A stretch of 64,000 nt of DNA from Cyanobium usitatum str. Tous. Its GTDB lineage: Bacteria; Cyanobacteriota; Cyanobacteriia; PCC-6307; Cyanobiaceae. The notes under the pieces were generated by a model, which was given only the letters and a program-made list of their open reading frames with translations, was not told where the DNA came from and made no database searches. This document shows, piece by piece, positions 8,320 through 18,054 of the stretch (the first letter of the stretch is position 1; the number at the start of each line of letters is the position of its first letter). Where the stretch lies: positions 2,347,351 through 2,411,350 of the forward strand of contig NZ_OY986431.1 in the NCBI RefSeq assembly GCF_963920485.1, written 5' to 3'. The translations under genes and the position numbers were made by a program.

Positions 8320-10935
8320 TTACACCCCCGCCAGCACCTGGGCTTCCTCTTCGGCGCTCATCACTCGGCCGCTGTCTTCAAAGCCTTCGATCTGATCGAA
8401 GTTGAGGTAGCGGTAGAGCTCGGCACCGAAGGGATCGATCTTTTCGGCGGCGACTTTCAGGTATTCGTCTCTAGAGGGAATGCGGCCCAGCTGGGCGCAC
8501 ACCGCTGCTAGTTCGGCGCTGCCTAGGTACACCTGGGCGCCGTTGCCGAGGCGGTTGTTGAAGTTGCGGGTGCTGGTGGAAAACACCGTGGTGTCGTTTT
8601 CCACCCGGGCTTGATTGCCCATGCACAGGGAGCAGCCCGGCATCTCCATGCGCGAGCCGGCCGCTTCGAAGATGGCGTAGTAGCCCTCTTCTTTAAGCAT
8701 CTCCTCGTCCATGCGGGTGGGGGGACATACCCACAGCCGCGCAGCATTTTCGCCCTGGCCTTTGAGCACGTTGGCCGCGGCGCGGTAGTGGCCGATGTTG
8801 GTCATGCAGCTGCCGATGAACACCTCATCGATGGCTGCGCCGGCTACTTCGGAGAGGGTTTTGACGTTGTCGGGGTCGTTGGGGCAGGCCAGGATCGGCT
8901 CTGTGATCTGATCGAGATCGATTTCGATCACAGCCGCATATTCGGCATCGGCATCGGCCTCCAGCAGCACCGGGTTGGCCAGCCAGGCCTCCATCGCCTT
9001 GATGCGGCGGGCCAGGGTGCGCCCATCGCCGTAGCCCCGGGCAATCATGTTTTTGAGTAGCGCCACGTTGCTGCTTAGGTATTCGCTCACCGTTTCAACG
9101 TTGAGCTTGATCGTGCTGCCGGCACAGGAGCGTTCGGCGGTGGCGTCGGTGAGTTCAAACGCCTGCTCGAGTTTGAGATCGGGCAGCCCCTCGATCTCCA
9201 TGATCCGGCCGTTGAACACGTTCTGCTTGCCTTCCTTGGCCACCGTGAGCAGGCCCTGCTGGATGGCCACGTAGGGAATCGCGTTCACCACATCGCGCAG
9301 GGTGACGCCCGGCTGCAGGGAGCCGGAGAATTTCACCAGCACCGATTCGGGCATGTCCAGCGGCATGGCGCCGATGGCGGCAGCAAAGGCCACCAGGCCC
9401 GAGCCGGCCGGGAAGGAGATGCCCAGGGGGAAGCGGGTGTGGCTGTCGCCGCCGGTGCCCACCGTGTCTGGCAGAAGCATGCGGTTGAGCCAGCTGTGGA
9501 TGATCCCATCGCCGGGGCGCAGGGCCACACCGCCTCGCGACGCCATGAAATCCGGCAGCTCGGCGTGGGTTTTCAGATCCACCGGCTTGGGATAGGCGGC
9601 GGTATGGCAGAAGCTCTGCATCACCAGATCAGCGCTGAAGCCCAGGCAGGCCAGCTCCTTCATCTCATCGCGGGTCATGGGCCCGGTGGTGTCCTGGGAG
9701 CCCACGGTGGTCATCAGGGGCTCGCAGCTGCTGCCGGGGCGCACGCCCGCCAGGCCGCAGGCCTTGCCCACCATCTTCTGGGCCAGGGTGAAGCCCTTGG
9801 CGGTGTCGGCCGGGGCCACCGGACGGATGAACAGCTCGCTGGCGGCCAGCCCCAGCTGGGCGCGCACCTTGTCTGTCAGGGAGCGGCCGATCAGCAGGGG
9901 GATGCGGCCGCCGGCGCGCACCTCATCGCTGATCGTGCTGGGTTTGAGCTCGAAGCGGGCCACGATTTCGCCGGCGTTCGCTTGGCCGCTGGCCCGCTCG
10001 ATCGTGCCGGCGTAGGGGCGGATCGTGATCACATCGCCGCTGCTCAGGGCGCTTACGTCGCACTCGATCGGCAGGGCGCCGGAATCCTCGGCGGTGTTGA
10101 AGAAGATCGGCGCGATCTTGCCGCCCAGGATCACACCGCCGCCGCGCTTGTTGGGCACGTGGGGGATGTCGCTGCCGGTGTGCCAGAGCACCGAGTTGAT
10201 GGCGGATTTGCGTGAGCTGCCCGTGCCCACCACATCGCCCACATAGGCCACCGGGTGGCCCTTGGTTTTGAGCTGGCTGATCAGCTCCAGGCCGCCGGGC
10301 ATGCGGGTTTCCAGCATCGCCATGGCGTGCAGGGGGATGTCGGGCCGGGTTGTGGCGTGGGTGGCGGGGGAGAGGTCGTCGGTGTTGGTTTCACCCTCCA
10401 CCTTGAACACCGTCACGGTGATCTCGGCGGGCAGCTCGGCCTTGGCGGTGAACCACTCGGCGGCGGCCCAGCTGTCGATCACCTGCTGGCCGTAGGGGTT
10501 GCTGGAGGCCAGCTCCAGCACCTCGTTGTAGGCGTCGTAGACGAGCAGGGTGCGGCTCAGCCCCTCGGCGGCAGCGCTGGCGATGGCCGGATCGGAGTTG
10601 CTGAGCAGCTCGATCAGGGCGCTGACGTTGTAGCCACCGATCATGGTGGCCAGCAGCTTTACGGCCGCCACCGGGTTCACCAGGGGGCTAGTAGCCGTGC
10701 CCTGGGCCACAGCCGCAAGCCAGCCGGCCTTCACGTAGGCCGCCTCATCCACGCCGGGGGGGATGCGCTCGCTCAGCAGGTGCAGCAGGAAGGCTTCCTC
10801 GCCGGCGGGCGGTGCGCTCAGCAGCTCCGTGAGTGCACTGGCTTGCGCGGCGCTCAGCGGCAGGGCGGGCACCCCCAGGGCTTCGCGCTCGGCCGCGGCG
10901 GCGCGGTAGCTGGGGAGGAAGGTGGCTGCAGACAT
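8320..10935 (-). CDS. acnB: Aconitate hydratase B (bifunctional aconitase / 2-methylisocitrate dehydratase)
   Basis: Interconverts citrate and isocitrate in the cytosolic TCA branch that supplies 2-oxoglutarate, the carbon skeleton for ammonium assimilation. The protein is 871 aa from the ATG at 10935 ([11 protein letters not shown]), which matches the AcnB start; a 9-residue upstream extension is unlikely. AcnB domain order is present: an N-terminal HEAT-like domain, the swivel domain ([17 protein letters not shown]), then the catalytic core with [17 protein letters not shown] and [11 protein letters not shown]. Iron-sulfur ligands lie in FIGSCMTN and GCSLCMGNQ. Full length and strongly conserved. 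Confidence 0.96.
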   Translation of the reverse strand: MSAATFLPSYRAAAAEREALGVPALPLSAAQASALTELLSAPPAGEEAFLLHLLSERIPPGVDEAAYVKAGWLAAVAQGTATSPLVNPVAAVKLLATMIGGYNVSALIELLSNSDPAIASAAAEGLSRTLLVYDAYNEVLELASSNPYGQQVIDSWAAAEWFTAKAELPAEITVTVFKVEGETNTDDLSPATHATTRPDIPLHAMAMLETRMPGGLELISQLKTKGHPVAYVGDVVGTGSSRKSAINSVLWHTGSDIPHVPNKRGGGVILGGKIAPIFFNTAEDSGALPIECDVSALSSGDVITIRPYAGTIERASGQANAGEIVARFELKPSTISDEVRAGGRIPLLIGRSLTDKVRAQLGLAASELFIRPVAPADTAKGFTLAQKMVGKACGLAGVRPGSSCEPLMTTVGSQDTTGPMTRDEMKELACLGFSADLVMQSFCHTAAYPKPVDLKTHAELPDFMASRGGVALRPGDGIIHSWLNRMLLPDTVGTGGDSHTRFPLGISFPAGSGLVAFAAAIGAMPLDMPESVLVKFSGSLQPGVTLRDVVNAIPYVAIQQGLLTVAKEGKQNVFNGRIMEIEGLPDLKLEQAFELTDATAERSCAGSTIKLNVETVSEYLSSNVALLKNMIARGYGDGRTLARRIKAMEAWLANPVLLEADADAEYAAVIEIDLDQITEPILACPNDPDNVKTLSEVAGAAIDEVFIGSCMTNIGHYRAAANVLKGQGENAARLWVCPPTRMDEEMLKEEGYYAIFEAAGSRMEMPGCSLCMGNQARVENDTTVFSTSTRNFNNRLGNGAQVYLGSAELAAVCAQLGRIPSRDEYLKVAAEKIDPFGAELYRYLNFDQIEGFEDSGRVMSAEEEAQVLAGV

Positions 10936-11054
10936 GCCCGGTCGCTTCGATCTACACCCCATTGTTCTTGGCAGCCGGTCCCTTTGATGGTCGCAATCGC
11001 TGCTGACTAGGGTGGAAGGCGACTCCGCAGCGCCGTTCTGACGGCCTCAGGCCC

Positions 11055-12101
11055 ATGACCACCACCACCGCCGACTTGCATGTGGTGGAAACCCGGCCGC
11101 TGGTGCCTCCGGCGCTGTTGCACCGCGAACTGCCAATCAGCGATCGTTCAACGGCAACGGTCCAGCAAGCCAGAGAACGTATTAAGGCGATCCTGCATGG
11201 CCGTGATTCCCGCTTGCTGGTGATCGTGGGGCCCTGCTCGGTGCACGATGTGGCCGCGGCCCACGAATACGCCGCGGCAATCGCCGCGGCCCAGGAGCGC
11301 TACAAAGACGCGCTCGAGATCGTGATGCGGGTTTATTTCGAGAAGCCCCGCACCACCGTCGGTTGGAAGGGCCTGATCAATGACCCCCACCTCGATGGCA
11401 GTTACGACATCAATACGGGACTACGTGTGGCCCGCGGCCTGCTGCTGCACCTAGCCGAGATGGGCCTGCCGGCGGCTACCGAGCTGCTCGATCCGGTGGT
11501 GCCCCAATACATTGCCGATCTAATCAGCTGGACCGCCATCGGCGCCCGCACCACCGAAAGCCAGACCCACCGAGAGATGGCCTCGGGTTTGTCGATGCCG
11601 ATCGGCTTCAAAAATGGCACCGACGGCAGTGCCATCACCGCCATCAATGCCATGGAGGCGGCGGCGCGGCCCCACCATTTCCTTGGCATCAATGGGGAGG
11701 GCCAGGCGGCGATCGTGACCACCACGGGCAACCCCGATGGCCATCTGGTTTTACGGGGTGGTAACCGCGGCACCAACTACCACCCGGAGGCGGTGCAGGA
11801 AGCCGCTGCTGAGCTGGCCAAAGCCGGCCTGCCGCCTCGGGTGATGGTGGATTGCAGCCATGGCAACTCCAACAAGGACTATCGCCGCCAGGGCGAGGTG
11901 GCCGCCCAGGTGGCCGCCCAGCTGCGCGCCGGCTCTGGCCACGTGATGGGCGTGATGCTGGAGAGCCATCTAGTGGCTGGCAGCCAGAAGATTCCGTCAG
12001 ACCTAAGCCAGCTCACCTACGGCCAGAGCATCACCGATGCCTGCATCGATCTGGCCACCACCTCGGAGGTGCTCGAAACCCTGGCTGAGGCGGTGCGCTA
12101 G
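11055..12101 (+). CDS. aroG: 3-deoxy-7-phosphoheptulonate (DAHP) synthase, AroF/G/H type
   Basis: Condenses phosphoenolpyruvate and erythrose 4-phosphate, the first step of the shikimate pathway. The protein is 348 aa, the usual length of class I-alpha enzymes. Visible motifs are VGPCSVHD (metal-ligand Cys), RVYFEKPRTTVGWKG, SMPIGFKNGTDG, LRGGNRGTNY and MVDCSHGNSNKDY. The ATG at 11055 leads directly into the family N-terminus. It is divergent from acnB across 119 bp and convergent with the phytol kinase gene. The isozyme (Phe-, Tyr- or Trp-sensitive) cannot be told from sequence by eye. Confidence 0.93.
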   Translation: MTTTTADLHVVETRPLVPPALLHRELPISDRSTATVQQARERIKAILHGRDSRLLVIVGPCSVHDVAAAHEYAAAIAAAQERYKDALEIVMRVYFEKPRTTVGWKGLINDPHLDGSYDINTGLRVARGLLLHLAEMGLPAATELLDPVVPQYIADLISWTAIGARTTESQTHREMASGLSMPIGFKNGTDGSAITAINAMEAAARPHHFLGINGEGQAAIVTTTGNPDGHLVLRGGNRGTNYHPEAVQEAAAELAKAGLPPRVMVDCSHGNSNKDYRRQGEVAAQVAAQLRAGSGHVMGVMLESHLVAGSQKIPSDLSQLTYGQSITDACIDLATTSEVLETLAEAVR

Positions 12102-12114
12102 CTAAGCCAGTGCG

Positions 12115-12789
12115 TTAGCTGAGCCGTTGCCAGAGCCAGCCGGCCGCCAGCGGCACGGTGAAGTTGTCCAGGCCCCCCACCGCCAGCTGCTCCAGCACCA
12201 CTGCAGTGGTGCTGATGGCCAGCAGGGCCGGCAGCTCCGGGTGGGGCAGGCCAGCTGCGATCGCCAGCTGGCGCACCAGCAGCAGCATGGCCAGGCTGCC
12301 AGCGGCCATGGCGCCGGTGCCAACGACGGATTTGCGCTGGCCCCACACCAGCCAGCAAGGGGAGCTCACCAGGGGACCCAGCAGTCCGGCAAGGCCATCA
12401 CCCACGGCCATCACCAGCACGCCAGCGGCTACGGCAGCTGGTTGCTGGGGCCAAAACTGCAGCAGCAGCAGGGTTATTGAGGCCCCATAGGCGATGGTGC
12501 CGTAGCTAGCCCTGCCCACATCTTCGATGGCTGGCAGTAGGCGGAAGCGATGGTTCATTGCCGCCAGCAGCGTGATCAGGCCGGCGGCGGGGATGGCGAT
12601 CAGGCGATCGATGCCGGTGGCCCAGGCGATCGGCACCACGGCGCCGGTGCCGATGTGCACCAACTTGCGACTCCATTCCCGTTGACCATTCCAGCGACGC
12701 CGCACCTGCAGCGCCGCTAGCGCCAACAGGGCCAGCCAGCCAGCAACGGCCGCCACTCCCAGCAGCTGCTGCGACCATCCAGCGGCCAT
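12115..12789 (-). CDS. Phytol kinase-like (VTE5/dolichol kinase family) membrane protein
   Basis: Predicted CTP-dependent kinase that phosphorylates phytol released from chlorophyll, feeding tocopherol or chlorophyll salvage. The protein is 224 aa with about six hydrophobic segments. Family motifs are RKLVHIGTGAVVP near the N-terminus, VMAVGDGLAGLLGP in the middle (the acidic CTP-binding GD motif), and WGQRKSVVGTGAMAAGSLAM. It sits 4 bp downstream of the sigma factor gene on the same strand, so co-transcription is likely. The name rests on family resemblance; a general polyprenol kinase is the alternative. Confidence 0.82.
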   Translation of the reverse strand: MAAGWSQQLLGVAAVAGWLALLALAALQVRRRWNGQREWSRKLVHIGTGAVVPIAWATGIDRLIAIPAAGLITLLAAMNHRFRLLPAIEDVGRASYGTIAYGASITLLLLQFWPQQPAAVAAGVLVMAVGDGLAGLLGPLVSSPCWLVWGQRKSVVGTGAMAAGSLAMLLLVRQLAIAAGLPHPELPALLAISTTAVVLEQLAVGGLDNFTVPLAAGWLWQRLS

Positions 12790-12793
12790 GGGC

Positions 12794-13858
12794 TCAAGCG
12801 GCCTGCTGGTAGTTGCTCATCAGGCGCAGCTTCATGATTGCCTTTGCCTCCAGCTGCCGCACCCGCTCCCGAGACACATTGATCAGCCGGCCAATCTCAG
12901 CGAGGGTGAGAGGTTCGGCCCCTTCTAGGCCGAAGCGCAGCTTGAGGATCTGCTGTTCCCGGTCGTTTAGCTGGGAGAGCCAGGTGCCCAGGTGCTCCTT
13001 TTGGATGTGCCGGTCCATCGAGTCCAGGTGCTCGTTGCTGGCCGGATCGGCGATCAGTTCGCCCAGGGTGCTGCGATCTTCTTCGCCGCGGGCATGGGCA
13101 TCGAGGGAAGCGCAGGGAGCGCTTTGGGCCATCAGATCTTCGAGGTCCCGCGGGGCCATGTCCATGGCATGGGAGAGCTCGAGGCGATTGGGTTGGCGGC
13201 CAAGGCGATGGGAAAGCTCCCGGCTGATCCGCCGCATCTTCGACAGCTTTTCGCTGATGTGAATCGGCAAACGAATCGTGCGGGCGCTGTTGTCGATCGC
13301 CCGGGTCATCCCCTGACGGATCCACCAATAGGCGTAAGTCGAAAATTTGTAGCCCATTGCTGGGTCGAATTTGTCAACAGCTCTCTCTAGGCCGATCGCC
13401 CCTTCTTGCACCAGATCCAGTAGCTCCAGCCCCTGGTTTTGATATTTCTTGGCGACGCTCACCACCAGGCGCAGGTTGGCGGCCATCATGCGATCGCGGG
13501 CCCGCTGGGCCATGCGCAGCTGGCGCTTGTGCTTGGGGGTGTGCTCCCCTGCAGGCAACTCCAGCAGGCGTTTGCCAGCCTGCACGTGGTGGGCCAGCTC
13601 AATTTCTTCGGCGGCCGTGAGCAGCGGCACCCGGCCAATGGTGCCTAGATACCAGCCAATTGAATCGGCACTAAGCCGGCCTCCGGCTTTTGGGCCTGTG
13701 GCGCGTGCCTTTGCAGACGCAGATTTGCTAGCAGCAGCATTTGGCGCCATCAAAGATGGCGACTGCTTCGAGGCGTTGCTGTCAACAACGTCTGAAGCGG
13801 ATTGCAAAGGCGTCCCCACACCCCAGCCTCCGTATTGGATTTGGCTGGAATGTAGCAC
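12794..13858 (-). CDS. RpoD/SigA-family group 2-type sigma factor
   Basis: Alternative primary-like sigma factor of the cyanobacterial kind. From about residue 64, DSIGWYLGTIGRVPLL is region 1.2. NLRLVVSVAKKYQNQGLELLD, with KFSTYAYWWIRQGMTRAI, is region 2, including the -10 recognition and melting residues. RLPIHISEKL begins region 3. LTLAEIGRLINVSRERVRQLE is the region 4.2 helix-turn-helix. The start is uncertain: the ATG at 13858 adds a low-complexity Ser/Ala tail, and the ATG at 13750 (MAPNAAASK) would give 318 aa. It lies downstream of ppk (57 bp), an order suggesting stress or phosphate-related expression, but no operator was seen. Confidence 0.92.
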   Translation of the reverse strand: MLHSSQIQYGGWGVGTPLQSASDVVDSNASKQSPSLMAPNAAASKSASAKARATGPKAGGRLSADSIGWYLGTIGRVPLLTAAEEIELAHHVQAGKRLLELPAGEHTPKHKRQLRMAQRARDRMMAANLRLVVSVAKKYQNQGLELLDLVQEGAIGLERAVDKFDPAMGYKFSTYAYWWIRQGMTRAIDNSARTIRLPIHISEKLSKMRRISRELSHRLGRQPNRLELSHAMDMAPRDLEDLMAQSAPCASLDAHARGEEDRSTLGELIADPASNEHLDSMDRHIQKEHLGTWLSQLNDREQQILKLRFGLEGAEPLTLAEIGRLINVSRERVRQLEAKAIMKLRLMSNYQQAA

Positions 13859-13915
13859 TGTTGCGTTGGTTGTAACTCCTTGATTTGGAAGAATTCCTGT
13901 ATGGATTGCTGCTGA

Positions 13916-16054
13916 TTAAGCCACCAAACCGCCGCGCCAGCGACGCATCATCTCCCGCTGAACCAGATGTTGTTCGCCTTCGAGCTGTCGTTGACTGAAC
14001 TTTCCTTGATTGTCCATGTGCCAGGCACTGGTGTCATTCAGGTAGAGATCGATGACCTGCTCAAGCTGATGGCGCAGTTTTGGATCTTCGATCGGGGCTA
14101 CGGCTTCAACTCGTCTGTCCAGGTTGCGTGACATCCAGTCGGCGCTGCCAAAGAAAAGTTCGGGCTCGCCGCCATTGCCAAACCAAAACAGCCGCGAGTG
14201 TTCAAGGAAGCGACCGATAACACTGACAACTTGGATGTTGTCGCTGATGCCCTCCAGTTGGGGCCGCAGGCTGCACATGCCACGCACCACCAGCTCGATC
14301 ATGACGCCGGCCTGAGAGGCCTCGTAGAGCAGGGCGATGATCGCCGGATCCACCAGGGCATTCATCTTTGCCCGGATACGGCCGCCCCTTCCCGCTTGGG
14401 CATGCTCGATTTCGCGGCGAATCAGGCCTTCCATGCGGCTGCGCAGCGTCACTGGAGCCACCAGTAGGCGGCGGAAGCTTTGCTGCTTGGAGAAACCGGT
14501 GAGGTAGTTGAACAACTCCACTAGGTCGGCGCCGAATTCCGGCCTGGCCGTGAGCAGGCCGATATCGGTGTAGAGGCTGGAGGTTTTGGAGTTGTAGTTG
14601 CCCGTACCTATATGCACGTAGCTGTTGAGGCGCTCCTTCTCCTTGCGAACTACCAGCAGGATTTTCGTGTGGGTCTTTAGGCCCAGCACGCCGTAGACGA
14701 CGTGCACCCCAGATGCCTCCAACTGCTTAGCCCACTGGATGTTGTTGTCTTCATCGAAGCGGGCCTTTAATTCAACGAGGGCCATCACCTGCTTGCCATT
14801 TTCGGCGGCCCGGATCAGTGCTGCCACTACCGCTGAATCCTTAGAGGTGCGGTAAAGGGTCATCTTGATGGCCAACACCGAGGGGTCATCGGCGGCCTGG
14901 TTGAGGAATTCCTCTACCGATGTGGAAAACAGGTCGTAGGGGTGATGCAGCAGCACATCTCCCCGGCGGATCACAGAGAAGATGCTTTCAAATTCCTCCG
15001 CCTTGATAGAGCCGTCTTCCAGCTGGCTTTTCTGGGTGCGGACCAGGGCTGGTGTGGTGCGGCCCTTGTGGGGCTTCTCCTTGAGCTGGGGCAGGGGAAT
15101 GGCCAGCAGGCTCATCAGATCGTCGAGACCTAGGGGTCCGTTGACGCGGTAAACGTCTTCCGCTTCGACGGCGGTGCCTTCCATCAGCAGCTGCACCACC
15201 GCTTCCGGCATCTCATCGGCCACCTCCAGCCGCACCACCTCGCCGCCGCGGCGGCGTTTGCGTAGGCCCTCCTCAAGGGCCTCCATCAGATCGTCGGCCT
15301 CCAGGTCGCGCAATTCCAGGTCGGCGTCGCGGGTGACGCGGAAGAAGTAATGCCCCTCCACGTGCATGCCTGGGAACAGCAGGCCGAGGTTGAAGGCCAC
15401 CACCTGCTCCAGAGGCACGGCCGTGTAGACGGGTTCGGGTTGCTTGCCGCTCAGGTGGGGCGGGATCTGGACAAAGCGGGGCAGGTTTTTCTGCGGCACC
15501 TTCACCCGGGCAAATTCCTGCTGACCCGTATCGGGGTCGCGCACCAGGGCGGCCACGTTGAGGCTCAGGTTGCTGATGAAGGGAAAGGGGTGGGAGGGAT
15601 CCACCGCCAGCGGGGTGAGAACCGGGAAAATGGCGTCTTGGAAATAGGAGTTGAGCCAATCGCGCTGGGGACCGTTGAGGTTGGCGTAGTCGGTGAGGTG
15701 AACGCCGTAGTCGCAGAGATGGCTCTTAAGGGAGTGGCGGTATTGCTGCTGCTGCATCTCCAGCAGGGGGCGCAGCTTGGTGCGAATCGCCTGCAGCTGT
15801 TGCTGGGCGGTGAGTCCGTCATCACTGAGAGTGCTTACCCCTGCATCGATCTGGGACTTCAGCGAGGCCACCCTCACCATGAAGAATTCATCGAGGTTGT
15901 TGCTGAAGATGGCGCTGAACTTCGCCTGCTCTAGTAGCGGCGTGCGCTCGTCCAGGGCTTGTGCCAGCACCCGGTAGTTGAATTCCAGCCAGCTCAGTTC
16001 ACGGTTGATATAAAGCTCGGGATCCAGCTGGGTTTCAGCCATTGATTCCGCCAT
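13916..16054 (-). CDS. ppk1: Polyphosphate kinase 1
   Basis: Polymerises the ATP gamma-phosphate into polyphosphate. The protein is 712 aa, normal for the family. The N domain begins YINRELSWLEFNYRVL. The H domain shows FFRVTRDADLEL. The C1 domain contains the phospho-His site in LKTHTKILLVVRKE, with YVHIGTGNYN just after it, and the C2 domain contains YTDIGLLTARPEFG and NLDRRVEAVAPI. The start at 16054 is ATG; an in-frame ATG four codons on (16042) also fits. Downstream on the same strand lies the sigma factor gene. Confidence 0.96.
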   Translation of the reverse strand: MAESMAETQLDPELYINRELSWLEFNYRVLAQALDERTPLLEQAKFSAIFSNNLDEFFMVRVASLKSQIDAGVSTLSDDGLTAQQQLQAIRTKLRPLLEMQQQQYRHSLKSHLCDYGVHLTDYANLNGPQRDWLNSYFQDAIFPVLTPLAVDPSHPFPFISNLSLNVAALVRDPDTGQQEFARVKVPQKNLPRFVQIPPHLSGKQPEPVYTAVPLEQVVAFNLGLLFPGMHVEGHYFFRVTRDADLELRDLEADDLMEALEEGLRKRRRGGEVVRLEVADEMPEAVVQLLMEGTAVEAEDVYRVNGPLGLDDLMSLLAIPLPQLKEKPHKGRTTPALVRTQKSQLEDGSIKAEEFESIFSVIRRGDVLLHHPYDLFSTSVEEFLNQAADDPSVLAIKMTLYRTSKDSAVVAALIRAAENGKQVMALVELKARFDEDNNIQWAKQLEASGVHVVYGVLGLKTHTKILLVVRKEKERLNSYVHIGTGNYNSKTSSLYTDIGLLTARPEFGADLVELFNYLTGFSKQQSFRRLLVAPVTLRSRMEGLIRREIEHAQAGRGGRIRAKMNALVDPAIIALLYEASQAGVMIELVVRGMCSLRPQLEGISDNIQVVSVIGRFLEHSRLFWFGNGGEPELFFGSADWMSRNLDRRVEAVAPIEDPKLRHQLEQVIDLYLNDTSAWHMDNQGKFSQRQLEGEQHLVQREMMRRWRGGLVA

Positions 16055-16092
16055 GTCGCAACCTGGCCCTCATTAGCGGCAACGTAGCAATC

Positions 16093-17364
16093 TCAACTGT
16101 CCGATCCGTGTAGTCCTGCTTTCATCTCGGCGTTTCGGCCCGGAAGACCACCGGCCACCAGCAGGGCCACCCCCACCAGCAAGGCGATGCCAAGCCAGAA
16201 GGGGCTCTGGCGTCCGGTGGTTTCGTAGGCCAAGCCCGCCAGCGGCGGGCCCAGGAAACTGCCCAGGCTCTGCAGCCCCTGCAGGCTTCCCAGGGCGGCG
16301 CCCTGGCCTTCGCTGTCGAGTCGGCGTGACACCAGGCTGCGCAGGCAGGGAGTGACTAGGCCGGTGCCGAGGGCCAGGATCGCCACGGCGCTAAACACCA
16401 CCGGTTGGGCGTTGGCCCGGGTTGCCAGGGGAATCAGCAGGCAGCCGGCGATCACAAAGCCCAGTCCGGCCAGGGTGAGGCGCCATTCACCAAAGCGCTT
16501 CACCAGCGGGCCAATCAGGCCGCCCTGCACCACCGTGGCCACCACGCCCACCACCAGGAAAGCTGAGGCCGCTAGGCCGGGCCCCCAGTTGAAGGCCTGC
16601 TTGAAATAGAGCACCAGCACGGCGGTGAAGCCGTTGAAGGCCAGGAAAAACAGAAAAAATGCCACGCACAAGCGCCGCACCTGGGGGTTGGTGAATACCC
16701 GTTGCAGGGCGACCAAAGGGTTGAGATCCCGTTTGCGCGGCATGGCCCGGCGTGCTTCTGGCGGGTGGGTTTCTGGCAGCACGGTGAGCACTAGCACCAG
16801 ATTGAGCACGGCGATCGCTACGGCAACGAGCAGCGGCAGGGTGACGTTGATCTGGCCGAGCAGCCCGCCTAGGGCGGGGCCAAGAATGAAGCCCAGGCCA
16901 AAGGCCACCCCGATCAGGCCGAAGGCCTTAGCTCGTTTTTCCGGCGGCGAGATGTCGGCCAGCACGGCGCTGGCGGTGGCGGCGGTGCCGCCGCTCACCC
17001 CGTCGATCAGCCGGGCTCCGAACAGCAGGGCCAGGGGCAGCCCGGCCGCCTGGGCTGCGGGCCAGAGGGTTGCCCAGGGGAGGCTGATGGTGAGGGCAAA
17101 CAGGGCCAGGCCCAGCACCGAACCCGCCACACAAAAACTGATTACTGGTTTGCGGCCGTAGCGATCGCTGAGGGCGCCGATTAGGGGCGTGAAGGCGAAC
17201 TGGGCGATGGCGTAGCTGCCTGCTAGCAGACCCAGCACCCGGCCGTCGTTGGTGAACCCCGCTAGCAGAAAGGGCAGCAGCGGAAACACGATGCTTTCGC
17301 CCAGCCGGTCGTTCAGCAGGGTGAGGAAGGCGCAGAAGAAGGTGGAGGGGCGGCTCCAGCGCAT
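16093..17364 (-). CDS. MFS transporter (TetA/multidrug-like)
   Basis: Twelve-segment major facilitator protein, 423 aa from the ATG at 17364 (MRWSRPSTFFCAF). Motif A is present as GALSDRYGRKPV between segments 2 and 3, the TetA-like pattern of drug:H+ antiporters. LPETHPPEARRAMPRKR marks the central cytoplasmic loop. A longer frame to 17433 adds a non-hydrophobic tail and was rejected. It is divergent from the DsbA-like gene. The substrate cannot be predicted. Confidence 0.86.
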   Translation of the reverse strand: MRWSRPSTFFCAFLTLLNDRLGESIVFPLLPFLLAGFTNDGRVLGLLAGSYAIAQFAFTPLIGALSDRYGRKPVISFCVAGSVLGLALFALTISLPWATLWPAAQAAGLPLALLFGARLIDGVSGGTAATASAVLADISPPEKRAKAFGLIGVAFGLGFILGPALGGLLGQINVTLPLLVAVAIAVLNLVLVLTVLPETHPPEARRAMPRKRDLNPLVALQRVFTNPQVRRLCVAFFLFFLAFNGFTAVLVLYFKQAFNWGPGLAASAFLVVGVVATVVQGGLIGPLVKRFGEWRLTLAGLGFVIAGCLLIPLATRANAQPVVFSAVAILALGTGLVTPCLRSLVSRRLDSEGQGAALGSLQGLQSLGSFLGPPLAGLAYETTGRQSPFWLGIALLVGVALLVAGGLPGRNAEMKAGLHGSDS

Positions 17365-17415
17365 GGGGCAAGCCTCAAAGCGTTGCCTACAGTTGAACCC
17401 ATCAGCTGCTCCGAT

Positions 17416-18054
17416 GTGCCAGCCCAGCCGCACGAACTGCCGCCGGAACTGCAGAGCAGCCGGATCGTGGTGATCTCAGACTTCAACTGTCCCTACTGCT
17501 TCACCCTCAACGAGTGGCTGAATCAGCTTGGGGTTGCTGAGCGGGTGTACTGGGCTGGGGTGGAGCACAAATCTCACCTGCCGCTTGAGTTCTCCACCAC
17601 CAACCAGCCTGACGATTACACCACCCTGCTCAAGGAGGTGGCCGACGTGCAGCGCCGTGCTCCGGAGGTGGAGGTTCAGCTGCCGCCGGTATGGGTCAAC
17701 TCTCACCATGCGCTGCTGCTGCAGGCCGCCGTGGAAGCCGATGAACCCGCCCTGGCGGCGCCCCTGCGCACGGCGATCTTTCGGTCCTTCTGGCGCGATC
17801 AACGCAACATCGCCAACGCCCAAGAGCTCCACCACTGCCAGCAGCAGGCCGAGGTTGAGCCAGATCCGGAGCGGTTTCTCGACCCGGAGGCCTTGGCTCG
17901 GCTCACCACTTGGTGGCGACAGGAGCTAGACCGCGTTCCCTGCATGCTCGCCCCCACCGGTGCGCGCCACCTGGGGCTGCAGGACCGGGCGGCCGTTGAG
18001 GCGTTTGTGCTGGGAGCCCTGCACGATCCCCCCGCCGGTCCTGCCTGCCGATGA
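17416..18054 (+). CDS. DsbA-family thioredoxin-like oxidoreductase
   Basis: A 212-aa thioredoxin-fold protein with a CPYC redox pair in ISDFNCPYCF near residues 25-28, followed by an all-helical insertion and a second conserved segment, typical of the FrnE/DsbA-like group. No signal peptide, so probably cytosolic. The GTG at 17416 is preferred; the frame can also start at the TTG at 17383, which lies only 18 bp from the divergent MFS start. Its stop overlaps the start of the GGDEF-EAL gene by 4 nt (ATGA), implying translational coupling. Cellular partners are unknown. Confidence 0.78.
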   Translation: MPAQPHELPPELQSSRIVVISDFNCPYCFTLNEWLNQLGVAERVYWAGVEHKSHLPLEFSTTNQPDDYTTLLKEVADVQRRAPEVEVQLPPVWVNSHHALLLQAAVEADEPALAAPLRTAIFRSFWRDQRNIANAQELHHCQQQAEVEPDPERFLDPEALARLTTWWRQELDRVPCMLAPTGARHLGLQDRAAVEAFVLGALHDPPAGPACR